Assembly (NCBI GenBank): GCA_028823345.1
Contig: JAPKBR010000017.1
Location: forward strand, 1 to 64,000
DNA: 64,000 nt
DNA from: Planctomycetota bacterium
Lineage (GTDB): Bacteria > Planctomycetota > UBA1135 > GCA-002686595
Direction: 5' to 3'
Shown here: positions 18,003 to 28,413 of the stretch, piece by piece
Position numbering within the stretch: the first letter of the stretch is position 1
How the letters are laid out: every line of letters begins with the position of its first letter
Notes under the pieces: generated by a model
The model's database searches: none
Told to the model about the DNA's origin: nothing
Seen by the model: only the letters and a program-made list of their open reading frames with translations
Program-made: the position numbers and the translations under genes

Positions 18003-20236
18003 TCGAAGGTTTCCTCAACCCGGCCCTGGCCCTGGGCGCGGCCCTCGCGGCTGTGCCTCTGATCATCCACCTGCTCAACCGCCAACGCTTCAAGCCCGCG
18101 CCCTGGGCTGCCATGCGTTTCGTGTTGGCCGCTCACCGGCGCACCCGGCGGCGGGTTCAGTTGGAGAACCTCCTGCTACTCTTGCTGCGCATGGGAGCCG
18201 TGGCGCTCTTGGCCTTCGCGGTGGCCCGCCCCTTCGTGCGCGGCGCCAGCGGCTTAGGCAAGCTCACCGAACGCGCCCGGGACGTGGTCCTGATTCTGGA
18301 TGGTTCCGCTTCCACCGGTTTACGAATGGGTGCGGGCACGACCTTTGACGCCCTACGCGCAGGGGCCCTGGGCCTTGCATCAGAATTGGATGGTACGAAC
18401 GGCGACCGATTGCACGTAATCCTCGCGGGATCCGAGCCCCGGCTGGTTTCCTGGCCAAGCCCCGAAAAAGCGCTCCTGGTGCTGCCCACCCTGGGTCATA
18501 CGGAGGAGGGCGGGGGCTCGCCTACGGACGAGCGAGCAAACCTGACCGGTGCCATGAACGAGGCCCTGCGCCTAGCCCGTGAAAATGCCGGGGAGAGCGG
18601 CACGAGCACGATGGAAGTGCACGTCTTCTGCGACAGTCAACGGGACCTTTTCCTGAAGGCTGACTCTGACAGCCTGCGCCCGGCACTGGCGGAGAGTCTG
18701 AGTGCCCTGGAAAAGCTCGGCGTGACCGTGCTGGTGCAGGACTTGACCGGGGGTGAGTTGCTGGCAAACAACAGTGCTCTTGAAAGCATCTCTTTGTTGA
18801 ACGCCCAAGCCCAAACCAGCAGTCCCACAGAGATCCTCGTGCGCCTCAAGAGCCACTCCACCGAACCCCGCGCGCAACTGCGCGTGGCCTTGACCGTAGA
18901 CGGGAACCGCTTGCCTTCCCAGCGGGTCAACCTGCCCGCCCGCGGTCATGTGGATGCTCGCTTCCCATTCACCTTCAACGAACCTGGCGCGCACACTTTC
19001 TTGGCAGAGGTGGACGGAGATGCCTTTTCCCTGGACGACCGCCGCCATGGGGTCATCGTGCTGCCGCCCCCCACCCGGGTACTGGTGGTCAACGGGTCCC
19101 AATCCGACGACTTGATCGAGGACGAGGCCGGCTTCTTGATCTTGGCCCTCGAGGCTCCCCGTGGAGACGGCCGCCCCAGCCCCTTCGAAGTGGAAGAAGT
19201 CAGCACGAATGCCTTTGCCGGAGGCGAGATCAACCTGGCCGACTTCCATGTAATCTGGCTGGCGGATGTGGGTACGATTTCAGTGACTGCGGTCAGCGCC
19301 CTGGAAAAGCGCGTGGGCGAAGGTGCCAGCCTGATCATCAGCTGCGGCGAGCAAATGGCTGACCTGGAAAGCCTGCGCGAACGCATGTTCCGTATGGATG
19401 GCAGCGGGCTCTTGCCCGCTGAACCGATCCGCCGGGTCTCAAGCCCACGCCGCGAAAGCTACTACCGGGTCAAGGAGTTCGACGCCACCAGTCCTATCTT
19501 GGAATTCTTCGCCAGCGAGCGCCACCGCAGATTGTTGACGGAGGTTCCCATCGACGATTTCCTGGGGGTGCGCCCCCTAGGGGATGCGCGGGTGTTGGCC
19601 AGCTTGGATGACGATGCAGCCAGTCCTCTGTTGATCGAACGCCCCTGGTCCGCGGGACGTACCTTCCTTTGGACCACCACCATCGGTCGCTCCTGGACAC
19701 CCTTGCCCCAATTGGCTCCAGCTATGGTGCCCCTTGTGGTGGAGTGGGTGCGCTATGCGGGACGCCGTGATGCTGCGGAACTCAGCGCCTTGCCCGGTGA
19801 CTCTCCAACCCTGGAAACCAAGCTGTTCCCGCGCCAACCGATGTTGCTGCGACCGGACGGAAGCAGCCGCACCTTGTCAGGCGAGCCGACCCCCACTGCA
19901 GACGGGAGGTTCGCCTTGCCGCGACCCGCGAGCAACGACACCCGACGGGTGGGCCTCTACACCTTGCGCACCGAAGACAGCCCCCCGATTCCCTTTGCAA
20001 TTGCCATGGACCCCGCCGAGTCCAACTTGGTGCGCCTCGGCGCGGAACGCATTAGCACTTTGCACCCCAACCTGACAGTCAGCTCGCCCCTCGTGGACGG
20101 GAGTGCGAGCACCCAAGCCGGTGACCAACGGGAAGGCGAATTGTGGCGCATCATCGCTTGGATTTGTCTCGTGTTCCTTGTGTGCGAGTCCCTATGGGGC
20201 GCACGACTTGGACGACGCAGGGGGCGCCTCGCATGA
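17999..20236 (+). CDS. BatA-type membrane protein with VWA domain
   Basis: 745 aa from the ATG at 17999, chosen for the ATGA overlap and the GGGAGGAGG element. The N-terminus has the BatA signature PLIIHLLNRQRFKPAPWAAMRF (hydrophobic helix then basic loop), and a second helix LLLLRMGAVALLAFAVARPF. A VWA domain follows with MIDAS DGSAS at 101-105 (VVLILDGSASTGLRM). The large middle is beta-rich and probably periplasmic. The C-terminus ends with a membrane helix (IAWICLVFLVCESLWG) and a basic tail. VWA proteins of this class are the expected MoxR clients. Confidence 0.9.
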   Translation: MIEGFLNPALALGAALAAVPLIIHLLNRQRFKPAPWAAMRFVLAAHRRTRRRVQLENLLLLLLRMGAVALLAFAVARPFVRGASGLGKLTERARDVVLILDGSASTGLRMGAGTTFDALRAGALGLASELDGTNGDRLHVILAGSEPRLVSWPSPEKALLVLPTLGHTEEGGGSPTDERANLTGAMNEALRLARENAGESGTSTMEVHVFCDSQRDLFLKADSDSLRPALAESLSALEKLGVTVLVQDLTGGELLANNSALESISLLNAQAQTSSPTEILVRLKSHSTEPRAQLRVALTVDGNRLPSQRVNLPARGHVDARFPFTFNEPGAHTFLAEVDGDAFSLDDRRHGVIVLPPPTRVLVVNGSQSDDLIEDEAGFLILALEAPRGDGRPSPFEVEEVSTNAFAGGEINLADFHVIWLADVGTISVTAVSALEKRVGEGASLIISCGEQMADLESLRERMFRMDGSGLLPAEPIRRVSSPRRESYYRVKEFDATSPILEFFASERHRRLLTEVPIDDFLGVRPLGDARVLASLDDDAASPLLIERPWSAGRTFLWTTTIGRSWTPLPQLAPAMVPLVVEWVRYAGRRDAAELSALPGDSPTLETKLFPRQPMLLRPDGSSRTLSGEPTPTADGRFALPRPASNDTRRVGLYTLRTEDSPPIPFAIAMDPAESNLVRLGAERISTLHPNLTVSSPLVDGSASTQAGDQREGELWRIIAWICLVFLVCESLWGARLGRRRGRLA

Positions 20237-22614
20237 TTGCCCTTTGGACACCTACCCAAGAAGGTGAAGCGCTCGACACATCCTGGCGTTTGCTTGAACT
20301 TCCTGCGGGATGGATCGTGGTGCTGCTCATCCTGCCCATTTCCTTTGGCATTGCCTATTCCGCCTATCGCTCGGAGCGCCTACGCCCGGGAATGCGCGCG
20401 ACCCTTGTGGGTCTGCGTTGGCTGTCCCTCTTGGGGCTCCTGGCGATCCTGGCGCGGCCCGTGGAAGTTCGTTCCCAAGAGCGCATTTCCCCCGCCGAGA
20501 TTTTGGTGCTCGCGGATGATTCCGCAAGCATGAGCCGCCGAGATGCATACACCGGTGACGGGAATGCGACTCTCGCCCTTGAGGCTCTCTTGGGTGCCGC
20601 ACCTGGAGAATTCACCCGGGCTGAAATTGCCGCGCAACTTTTGCAGGGGCCCCTGGCAACACACCTTCAGCAACAGGGCTATGAAACGCGCCTCATGCGC
20701 TTCGCCCAAAGATCTGAACCCCTCGCGGAACCTAAGACCCTCACGGGGCGCGGCGCGGCCACCCACCTGGGGGATGCACTGACCAGTGCCCTCGCCGGTG
20801 CCCGCGGCCGTCATGTGACAGGCATGATCGTGCTCAGCGATGGACGCTCGAATGGCGGGCTGGCAACCCTTGATGCGGCCCAAGAAGCTCGCCTGGCGGG
20901 CATCCCCGTACACACCATCGTGATCGGTGACACACGGCCCGAGCGCAACCTCATCTTGGAGCTAGTGGAAGTCCCCAGCTCCGTGCTGGAAGAGGACGAG
21001 ATCGGCATCACCGTGCGTGTGCGCGGTCGCGGTGTGCTCGAAGCGGAATCCATCGAAGTGCTGCTGGAGGAGATCGACGGGGATGGCCCCGGACGAACCC
21101 TCGATCAGGTGCGCGTGCAGGTCAGCAACGAGGGACAGCGGGTGACCCTGGTGGCGGAAGGCCAACGCACGGGTTCCGGAGCCAGCGAACGCCGCTTCCG
21201 TATCAGCGTGCCACCCCTGCCTGATGAGCGCATGGTGGACGACAACCAAGTCAGTGCCACGGTGCGCATCAACCCAGAGCGCATTCGTGTGCTCTACGTG
21301 GACGGCTATCCCCGCTGGGAATACCGCCAATTGAAGGACATGCTGTTGCGTGCAGACGAGCGCATTGAGGCCCAGCTCTTTTTGCTTTCGGCCACCCCAG
21401 ACTTTCCCCAGGAAGCAACCCGCGGCATGGACCGACTGACTCGCGTTCCCACCGACCGCCAAGTTTTGCTCGATTCCTATGACGTGGTCATCCTGGGAGA
21501 TTTGAACCCCTGGGCGATTTCGGCAAACCCAGCACTGGGAGAAGAATTCGTCGCCAGCTTGACGGACTTTGTCGAAGAAGGCGGCGGCCTGTGCGTCATC
21601 GCCGGTGAATACGACATGCCCAAAGCCGTGGCGGGCACGGAGTTCGCGCAACTCTTGCCCGTGATACTCGACCCCACTGGAGCCCTCGCATTCGAAGTGG
21701 ACACCAGCGTGGAAAAGTGGCCGACCCTAGAGCAGCCCGGAGATCCGCACCAGATCGTGCGCTTGCACCAGGACCCACAGGTCAACCAGCAATTGTGGGA
21801 AGGCCCTGATGGCCTGCGCGGGTTTTACTGGCACTTCCCCGTGCGCGGTCCTAAGCCCGGAGCCCAGGTTCTCCTGCGGCACCCCTCCGCTTCCCTCTCG
21901 GGCAGCGGCGAACGGGATCCCCTGTTGGTGGCGGGTTACCACCCGGCCGGGCGCTCCCTGTTCTTGGGGCTCGACTCCACCCACCGTTGGCAATTCCGTT
22001 ACGAGCACCGTTACCACGAACGCTTTTGGCGCAACGTCATTCGCTGGTTGGCCATCGGTCGCTTGAAAGGTGGGGATCGACGCTTCCAACTGGATTCCCT
22101 CGAACCGGAGTACGGCCTCGACGAACGAGTGACTTTGGAAGCCCGCATTCAAAACGAGGATTTCCAACCCTTGGAAGCGGACAGCCAAGAGGTGCAGTTG
22201 GAGGATCCTGATGGACGCCGCAGCACCCTAGTGCTGGACGCTGACCCGGCCCGTCCAGGAGTCTTCCGCACCAGCCAAGACGCGGGGCGCGCGGGCAGTT
22301 GGCGTGCTTGGATCGAAGAGAGTGGAAAGCATCTGGCCAGCACCCAATTCGATGTGGTCCTTCCCAGCCGAGAGAACAGCGACCCTTCCCCCGATGCTCC
22401 GAACCTCTTGGCCCTGGCCCAACGCACGGGCGGCGTTGCAGTGGCGGCCGGTGATCTGGGACCTCTGCTCAACGCCCTGCCCGGGGGCCAAGAACGCCGG
22501 GAGCCAATTTCCAAGGAATTGAGCGACGCCTGGGACCGCTGGAGCACCCTGCTGGCAGTCCTGGCACTCTTGACCCTTGAGTGGATCCTGCGCAAGCGCC
22601 ATGAGTTGATCTGA
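20233..22614 (+). CDS. Membrane VWA / glutamine-amidotransferase-like protein
   Basis: 793 aa from the ATG at 20233, overlapping the upstream TGA (ATGA). Two N-terminal transmembrane helices (WIVVLLILPISFGIAY and LRWLSLLGLLAILARP) precede a VWA domain with DDSAS at 95-99. Beyond about residue 330 comes the class I glutamine amidotransferase-like fold often fused to such proteins (RVLYVDGYPRWEYRQLK, DVVILGDLNPWAIS, GGGLCVIAGEYD). No catalytic Cys-His-Glu triad is evident, so this domain is probably structural. A C-terminal helix (LLAVLALLTLEWIL) ends in KRHELI. It is the fourth gene of the MoxR train. Confidence 0.88.
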   Translation: MIALWTPTQEGEALDTSWRLLELPAGWIVVLLILPISFGIAYSAYRSERLRPGMRATLVGLRWLSLLGLLAILARPVEVRSQERISPAEILVLADDSASMSRRDAYTGDGNATLALEALLGAAPGEFTRAEIAAQLLQGPLATHLQQQGYETRLMRFAQRSEPLAEPKTLTGRGAATHLGDALTSALAGARGRHVTGMIVLSDGRSNGGLATLDAAQEARLAGIPVHTIVIGDTRPERNLILELVEVPSSVLEEDEIGITVRVRGRGVLEAESIEVLLEEIDGDGPGRTLDQVRVQVSNEGQRVTLVAEGQRTGSGASERRFRISVPPLPDERMVDDNQVSATVRINPERIRVLYVDGYPRWEYRQLKDMLLRADERIEAQLFLLSATPDFPQEATRGMDRLTRVPTDRQVLLDSYDVVILGDLNPWAISANPALGEEFVASLTDFVEEGGGLCVIAGEYDMPKAVAGTEFAQLLPVILDPTGALAFEVDTSVEKWPTLEQPGDPHQIVRLHQDPQVNQQLWEGPDGLRGFYWHFPVRGPKPGAQVLLRHPSASLSGSGERDPLLVAGYHPAGRSLFLGLDSTHRWQFRYEHRYHERFWRNVIRWLAIGRLKGGDRRFQLDSLEPEYGLDERVTLEARIQNEDFQPLEADSQEVQLEDPDGRRSTLVLDADPARPGVFRTSQDAGRAGSWRAWIEESGKHLASTQFDVVLPSRENSDPSPDAPNLLALAQRTGGVAVAAGDLGPLLNALPGGQERREPISKELSDAWDRWSTLLAVLALLTLEWILRKRHELI

Positions 22615-22677
22615 CACGGCCGCTAATCTGAACACAGGCTGCGCACCGCGCTCCCTGTCCCAAAAATCCAAGCACCC

Positions 22678-25600
22678 ATGCTTTCACGTCCAAGCACCGG
22701 CCCCCACGGGGGCTTGCTGGCGCGGCGCCTTCACCTGCGGCTCTTGCCGTGGGTCGCGCTGTTCCTGCTGCTACCCCCGGCCCTCACCCAGGTCCTGGGG
22801 GAGAAAGACATGGACCATGCCTTTCACCTCTATGACACCCAAATGGCGCGGGCCATGGCCGAGCAGGTGGAAGAGCACTTCGCTGCGAAACGATTTAGCG
22901 AAGGCTTGGCCGAGATGCAACGCTTGCGGGAAGACCACCCCACCGCGATCATCAAGTTGACGGAGGCTCCTGATCCCCTTCGCATGAATTCGGGGAAGGA
23001 CGACAGCTTACGTTTTGTGGGGGTCGATCGTTGGGCCTTGGGTCTTTTGGCCAGCGCCCCCCCCTCTGCCCTGGAGTTGTACCGTCAGCGGCACCAGGCA
23101 GAAGCGAACCGATCCCTCTCCCGGGCCCTCGCTCTGGCGGCCCAAGGGGATCACGCCGCCCTGGTTCAACTGGCCCGCCGTTGGCCTTTGACTTCAGCCG
23201 CTGCCCGGGCCTGGTTGGCGGTGGGCGATGTGGAATACGAAGCCGGTCGACCCCATTTGGCTCGGGCCGCTTGGAGCCGCACGGCCCAGGTCCTCTTTCC
23301 CGCCGTCGATCTTGATCAATTGGCCCAACTTGCTGCAGAGCGTGGCCCGACCGATCCCCTTTGGTCCGCCCTGAACCGACGGCTTGAGGTTTGGGATCCG
23401 GCATCCCGGGTGCCCACCCAGCGAGGCCTCTCCGCGATCCATGGGGAGCCCTTTGGAGGCCGTGCATTCGGCAACGAACCGGAGGGTTGGCCCAACCGCT
23501 TGAGCTTGCCCCCCAATCCCTTCCACGCCTCCCGCGAGGGGCGGTTACGTTTCTTTCCCATTCGTGTGGGCGATCACCTGTTGGTCAGCACAAGTCGTGA
23601 GCTGTTTTGTTCCCATGCGGAGAACGGAGACCTGGAGTGGCGCAGCGGGCGAACGCCTCTGGTGGAGCAACTGCCCGGTTGGAACGAAATCGAATCCAGC
23701 AGTTACTCGAACCGGCGCTTCAGCGAGGCCGTGGACAATAAAGAGCGCTACGTTTCTCCGGCTGCCAATGAAAGCACCGTAGTCAGCACATTTCAATTGC
23801 CCTTCGAGGTCGAGCCGGAACAGCACTACAACGACCTAGAGATCATCCAGGTCTTGCCCGAGCGGCGCTTGGCCGCATTTGATCTAGAAACCGGCGAGCG
23901 CCTTTGGGACCACTTCCCGAAGGGCGGTTGGGATGGAGATTCGGGCACCTATGCAGAGCGCTTCACCATCGGCAGCCCGCCCCTCGTGGTGGGATCCCAT
24001 GTGTTGGTGCAGTGCGTGCGGACTCGCGGACGCATTGAACTCAACGTCGCTTGCTATCACATACAGACGGGTGAGTTGATTTGGAAGACCCCCCTGATCA
24101 CTGGCCAACGAGAACTCAACATGTTTGGGCGCGCGCTCAAGGAATTCGTCGCGCCTCCACTTGTGCACAGGGACGGAAGGATCTATGCCCAAACTCAATT
24201 GGGTGTCATCGCTGCCTTGGATCTGTTCAGCGGTACGCCCTATTGGGTGACATCCTATGATCAGGTGCAGATGACCTCGGGTCGTTGGCAGCAGGGAGGT
24301 CGCATGAGCTCGGTCTGGCGCAATGTGCCTCCTGTCTTGAGCGAGGATCTCTTGCTGGCGACACCTTTCGACAGCCCGGATCTGATTTGCTTGGACCTGG
24401 AGTCCGGCAAGCCAAGGTGGACCATGTCCAACGCCCTGCTTTGCCAGGCGGTCGACAGCCTGAGGGGCAAGGGGGTACTCAATCACCTCGTCGGCGTCAG
24501 CGAAGGGCGTGTCATCCTCGGGGGTCGCCGGGTGGCAGCTTTTGAGGCACCCGCGGGGGGCCTTAGGATGCGCGCACCGGGCCGCCTGGCCTGGGCTTTC
24601 CCGCCGGGACCTACAAAGTCACTCGGCGCCGTGGTCGCCCAGCCCTTGATCACAGGCTCTACGATTTTGGTGCCCGACACCCGCGAGTTGGTGGAACTCG
24701 ACGCCCGCACGGGCCGCCGCACGGGAATTTTGCAGTGGCCCAATGATGGCAATCTGTTGGTGGAAGAGGGCTTGTTCTTCATCACCCATGCCCGCGGAGT
24801 GCGCGGTTACTTTGAGTGGAGTGACCTTTTAACCCGCGCCAGGGACCTGGTCAGTGCAGCTCCCGAACAACACATACCTCGCACACGGCTGGGGCAACTC
24901 TTGGTGAGCCGAGCAGAGTCAATCATTGCACACCGCCAGGATGCACGGGACTTGAGCGAAGCGGATCGGTGCCTTGAAGAAGCGGAAACGATGCTCGCCC
25001 CCGTGACGATCAAGGGTAACTCCACCAAGGAAGCCAACCTGATTCTCTATCAGCTTTACCACAGTCGCTCGAACCTCGCCCGGGCGGCGATGAACATGAG
25101 CCAAGCACAACTAGCCCTGCGCCAGGCCCTCGCGATTGCCCCGGATGAAGAACATGCGGCCTCCACGCGTCTGCACCTGCAAGAGGTCCTGCGGGGCCGA
25201 GACGAAAGCCTGCGGGCCACGATCCTGACCGACATGCTGACCTACAGTGCCGATGAGCAAGTGCTCTGCGCGGTCCTGAATGAACGCCCGAGCCAACCTC
25301 TCTGGTCCCAACGACTGCAACCCCTTGAAACCACGCCCGCGGACAAAATCAGCCATGAACGGGCGATGGTGTCCGTGGCCATGTATGTGCATGCGGAAAG
25401 GGTGCGGGTATGGCTTGCGGCGGACAAGACTAAAAACGCGCCCAAAGCCCAAGCGGAACTCTACCGGGTACTGCAGGAACGACGGGACGAGCCCTTTTCC
25501 ATTGGTCTTGAAGAACGCCCCGGTACGCGAGTCACCCATACCTGGCAATGGGCCCGGGCTCTCCTGCAGGAAGGACTGCAGAACCACGGCTGGCAATTGG

Positions 25601-27300
25601 ATCCCGCTATCGAAGAGCAAGCGCAACAAGAGTTGGCCCGAGCAAAGCTCAATCCCGACTTCAAGGAACTCGACTCGATCCCCCAGCGCTGGCCTTTCAC
25701 CCAGGCCGCAATCACTGCCCTTGATCTGCACTTCGAACATGCGCTCAGCAACGGCAACTTGACCATGGCGGCAAGCTTTTGCCTGACGCCCCTTCCGGAT
25801 GGCTGGCGTGTGCAAGATCTAGCGGACGAGACCCTTTCGCAGATGCTGCGCCTCTGTGCCTTGGCTTCCGAACTGGGCAACCGCAAATTCCCGGCGGGCT
25901 TGCTCAAGCGCCTTGCCCTGGAAGATCCCGACCGTCCCATGGACGATCTCGACGGCCAGCCGAGCACCATCAGTCAACTGGCCCAACGATGGAACACCGA
26001 AGTCACTCTCCCCAGGGTTGTGCCCACCCCTGAACTGAGCGGCGACTTAACTGCGCGCAGCACGACTCCGGACATGGCCACGGAAATCGCCCGAGTTCTC
26101 GGTCCGTCCAACGCCAAGCCCACCTTGGTTTTGGCCCGACCCACCCAGATCGCAGGCTACCGGGACGGCCCCGATCCGGTTTGGAGCCACCCGGTCCAAG
26201 GTCGCGCGCGCCTGTCCAAGGAACCCAGCCGCAGCTGCGTAACCGGTGACCTTTTGCACTTGGCCCTGCCCGGCCGCATCGAAACCCTCAACCTGCACAC
26301 GGGCAAGGTCCTTTGGTATACACCTCCAAGCATGGACACCTTTACTTCCGTGCAAAGTACCAATGGCTTGGTGATCGTCAGCGCGGATCGCGGCTTCACC
26401 CAAAGTGTCATGGCCCTCGAAGCCCACACCGGTGCAGAGCTCTGGCGTTGGAGCAAGCAACGCATGTCGCGCACCCCCCCCACTCTCGGGGAGCGCCATG
26501 TAATCCTCTGGCCTGAAGGCCGCGGACGAGCCTTGGTCCTGGATCTTTTCAGCGGGCGGCTCAGTGCTTCGTTCATCGTGCCTCGCACCCACGCGGCGGA
26601 ACAGAAAGCAGCCTTTGTGCGCGATGGGGTTTTGATCCTGGTTCCCCTCTCGCGCCTGGGCACACCCCGGGACAACAAAATCACCGCCTTTGACCTTTCC
26701 ACCAGCAAGGAGCTTTGGAGTATCAACCTCTCCGAGCCAGATAATGAAAGGGAAGCGGTCAATCTGCTGCACTCGAAAGGACGCACCTGGCTGGTCTTGG
26801 TGCAACGTGATGGCAGCCAGAGCGAGAGCACCATTTGCGAGCTCTTCCCGGACCGTGGAACCCTCGACCCCAGCCCCGTAGCCCGCATCCCCGCCCGGGG
26901 CAACTTGATTGGCATCCAGCGCCAGCAGGCCCTCGAACTGGAGCAACCCTTGGTCCTCATGGCGGACCCCGGCCAGCGACGGGTGATCGCCATGGACCTG
27001 GAAGGAGGCCGACGCTGGAGTACCCCGTTGCCCCTGGGTCTACACGCAATTCGCGGCACCCAAACCATGCCCCCGATCTGGGGTCAAAGTCGCGTCGCCC
27101 TCGTCATGGCGCGCACGGGCGAAGACCCGCGCGCTGGGAATCTTCCGGTCTTGGTTCAATTAGACAGCAGTACGGGACGCATCCTTGAGTACCAGGACAT
27201 GGATCGTCAACCCCGGGGGATGCTAGCCCGCTCTTACGCACTACCCTTTGATGGCGGACTTTGGTTCTGCATGGATCAACGCTCCGAGTATTACCGATGA
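22678..27300 (+). CDS. Giant secreted PQQ-like beta-propeller protein with TPR-like segments
   Basis: 1540 aa. Residues about 19-42 form a signal peptide (LLPWVALFLLLPPALT). The first 250 residues are helical, with a TPR-like stretch (WLAVGDVEYEAGRPHLARAA). Two groups of PQQ-type blades follow. The first contains LAAFDLETGERLWDH, VACYHIQTGELIWKT, IAALDLFSGTPYW and LICLDLESGKPRW. The second, near the C-terminus, contains IETLNLHTGKVLWYT, VMALEAHTGAELWRW and ITAFDLSTSKELWS. A long helical region lies between them. No dehydrogenase active site is visible, so a scaffold or binding role is likelier than enzymatic use of PQQ. It ends with an ATGA overlap to the next gene. Confidence 0.85.
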   Translation: MLSRPSTGPHGGLLARRLHLRLLPWVALFLLLPPALTQVLGEKDMDHAFHLYDTQMARAMAEQVEEHFAAKRFSEGLAEMQRLREDHPTAIIKLTEAPDPLRMNSGKDDSLRFVGVDRWALGLLASAPPSALELYRQRHQAEANRSLSRALALAAQGDHAALVQLARRWPLTSAAARAWLAVGDVEYEAGRPHLARAAWSRTAQVLFPAVDLDQLAQLAAERGPTDPLWSALNRRLEVWDPASRVPTQRGLSAIHGEPFGGRAFGNEPEGWPNRLSLPPNPFHASREGRLRFFPIRVGDHLLVSTSRELFCSHAENGDLEWRSGRTPLVEQLPGWNEIESSSYSNRRFSEAVDNKERYVSPAANESTVVSTFQLPFEVEPEQHYNDLEIIQVLPERRLAAFDLETGERLWDHFPKGGWDGDSGTYAERFTIGSPPLVVGSHVLVQCVRTRGRIELNVACYHIQTGELIWKTPLITGQRELNMFGRALKEFVAPPLVHRDGRIYAQTQLGVIAALDLFSGTPYWVTSYDQVQMTSGRWQQGGRMSSVWRNVPPVLSEDLLLATPFDSPDLICLDLESGKPRWTMSNALLCQAVDSLRGKGVLNHLVGVSEGRVILGGRRVAAFEAPAGGLRMRAPGRLAWAFPPGPTKSLGAVVAQPLITGSTILVPDTRELVELDARTGRRTGILQWPNDGNLLVEEGLFFITHARGVRGYFEWSDLLTRARDLVSAAPEQHIPRTRLGQLLVSRAESIIAHRQDARDLSEADRCLEEAETMLAPVTIKGNSTKEANLILYQLYHSRSNLARAAMNMSQAQLALRQALAIAPDEEHAASTRLHLQEVLRGRDESLRATILTDMLTYSADEQVLCAVLNERPSQPLWSQRLQPLETTPADKISHERAMVSVAMYVHAERVRVWLAADKTKNAPKAQAELYRVLQERRDEPFSIGLEERPGTRVTHTWQWARALLQEGLQNHGWQLDPAIEEQAQQELARAKLNPDFKELDSIPQRWPFTQAAITALDLHFEHALSNGNLTMAASFCLTPLPDGWRVQDLADETLSQMLRLCALASELGNRKFPAGLLKRLALEDPDRPMDDLDGQPSTISQLAQRWNTEVTLPRVVPTPELSGDLTARSTTPDMATEIARVLGPSNAKPTLVLARPTQIAGYRDGPDPVWSHPVQGRARLSKEPSRSCVTGDLLHLALPGRIETLNLHTGKVLWYTPPSMDTFTSVQSTNGLVIVSADRGFTQSVMALEAHTGAELWRWSKQRMSRTPPTLGERHVILWPEGRGRALVLDLFSGRLSASFIVPRTHAAEQKAAFVRDGVLILVPLSRLGTPRDNKITAFDLSTSKELWSINLSEPDNEREAVNLLHSKGRTWLVLVQRDGSQSESTICELFPDRGTLDPSPVARIPARGNLIGIQRQQALELEQPLVLMADPGQRRVIAMDLEGGRRWSTPLPLGLHAIRGTQTMPPIWGQSRVALVMARTGEDPRAGNLPVLVQLDSSTGRILEYQDMDRQPRGMLARSYALPFDGGLWFCMDQRSEYYR

Positions 27301-28409
27301 AATCACCTATTCGATGGAGCTTGACGCTCTTGGCCCTTGCCACCATTGCCCCGGCTCAAGACCAACCCCGGCGCCCGACCCCCAAGAGACCCTTGGTGGA
27401 GATCACACCTGAACAGGAAGAGGCTGTGGAGCGCGGGCTCTCTTGGTTGGCCGCGCGCCAAAGCAGCGACGGATCCTGGGCTGCGGAGGTGGGCTACAAG
27501 CTCAATTCCGGTTACCGCAGCACCGCCGTGGGCCGCGGTCATGTGGGCGTGACTTCCTTGGCGGGTATGGCGTTCCTTGCGGGAGGTCATATTCCTGGCC
27601 GCGGCGAATACGGCGAAGTGATTGAGAACTGTCTGAACTTTGTACTCAACTGCGTGCAAGCGGACGGCTATGTGACCCACGCGGGCACACGTATGTACAG
27701 TCATGCCTTTGCCACCCTGTTCCTGGCTGAAATCTGCGGTATGACCCACCGCCAAGATGTTCGGGCTAAGCTGCAGACCGCCGTGGACTTCATCGTGCGC
27801 AGCCAAAATGGTCAAGGTGGCTGGCGCTATGTGCCCCTAGCCCGCGAGTCCGACATGTCCATCGTGGTGTGCCAGGTACTGGCCCTGCGCGCTGCTCGCA
27901 ACATCGGGATCCGCGTCCCACGTAGCACCATCGACCGCGCTCTGGCCTATGTGGTCGAGTCCGCGGTCAAGGAGCAGCGGGCCACCTCCCGCAGCCAAGC
28001 TGGGCTAGGTACCTTCCATTACCAAGTGGAAAGCCACAGTCGTTCGAGTTTTCCCCTAACCGCTGCGGGAGTCACGGCTCTGCACGGCTTGGGCATCTAC
28101 TCCGACGAGTTGATCCTGCGTGGCATCGAGTTCCTCGAAGCCGAAGAGGACATGTTCAACGCGCAGTATGGCAGCCGCGGGCACTACTTCTATTGGTACG
28201 GCCACTACTATGGGGTGCAAGCCATGTACACCGTGGGCGGCGACCGTTGGCAGCGGTACTTTGTCAAGCTGCGGGAACACTTACTCCGCATGCAAGCCCC
28301 CGACGGATCTTGGCCCAATGCGGTGGGTCCCGGCGCCCTGTTCGGAACGGCAATGGGCTGCCTGATTCTCGAAATTCCCTATTCCTTCCTGCCGATTTTC
28401 CAGCGCTAA
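27297..28409 (+). CDS. Secreted squalene-cyclase/prenyltransferase-fold protein (first copy)
   Basis: 370 aa from the ATG at 27297, overlapping the previous stop. A signal peptide (WSLTLLALATIAPAQ) is followed by alpha/alpha-toroid repeats with QW-like motifs QSSDGSW, QNGQGGWRY and QAPDGSWPN. The DxDD acid motif of squalene-hopene cyclases is absent and the protein is exported, so terpene cyclisation is unlikely. An unusual aromatic run (HYFYWYGHYYGVQAMY) occurs near residues 297-312. The C-terminus AMGCLILEIPYSFLPIFQR resembles that of the second toroid protein of this cluster. Function is unknown; such toroids often bind proteins or glycans. Confidence 0.85.
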   Translation: MKSPIRWSLTLLALATIAPAQDQPRRPTPKRPLVEITPEQEEAVERGLSWLAARQSSDGSWAAEVGYKLNSGYRSTAVGRGHVGVTSLAGMAFLAGGHIPGRGEYGEVIENCLNFVLNCVQADGYVTHAGTRMYSHAFATLFLAEICGMTHRQDVRAKLQTAVDFIVRSQNGQGGWRYVPLARESDMSIVVCQVLALRAARNIGIRVPRSTIDRALAYVVESAVKEQRATSRSQAGLGTFHYQVESHSRSSFPLTAAGVTALHGLGIYSDELILRGIEFLEAEEDMFNAQYGSRGHYFYWYGHYYGVQAMYTVGGDRWQRYFVKLREHLLRMQAPDGSWPNAVGPGALFGTAMGCLILEIPYSFLPIFQR

Positions 28410-28413
28410 CCGG

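Noticed and set aside
22678-27300. PQQ-dependent dehydrogenase
   Set aside because: Blades match the PQQ repeat pattern only; no catalytic Asp/Glu-calcium site or cytochrome domain is seen.
27297-28409. Squalene-hopene cyclase
   Set aside because: QW-like repeats are present, but the DxDD acid motif is missing, the protein is about half the usual length, and it has a secretion signal.
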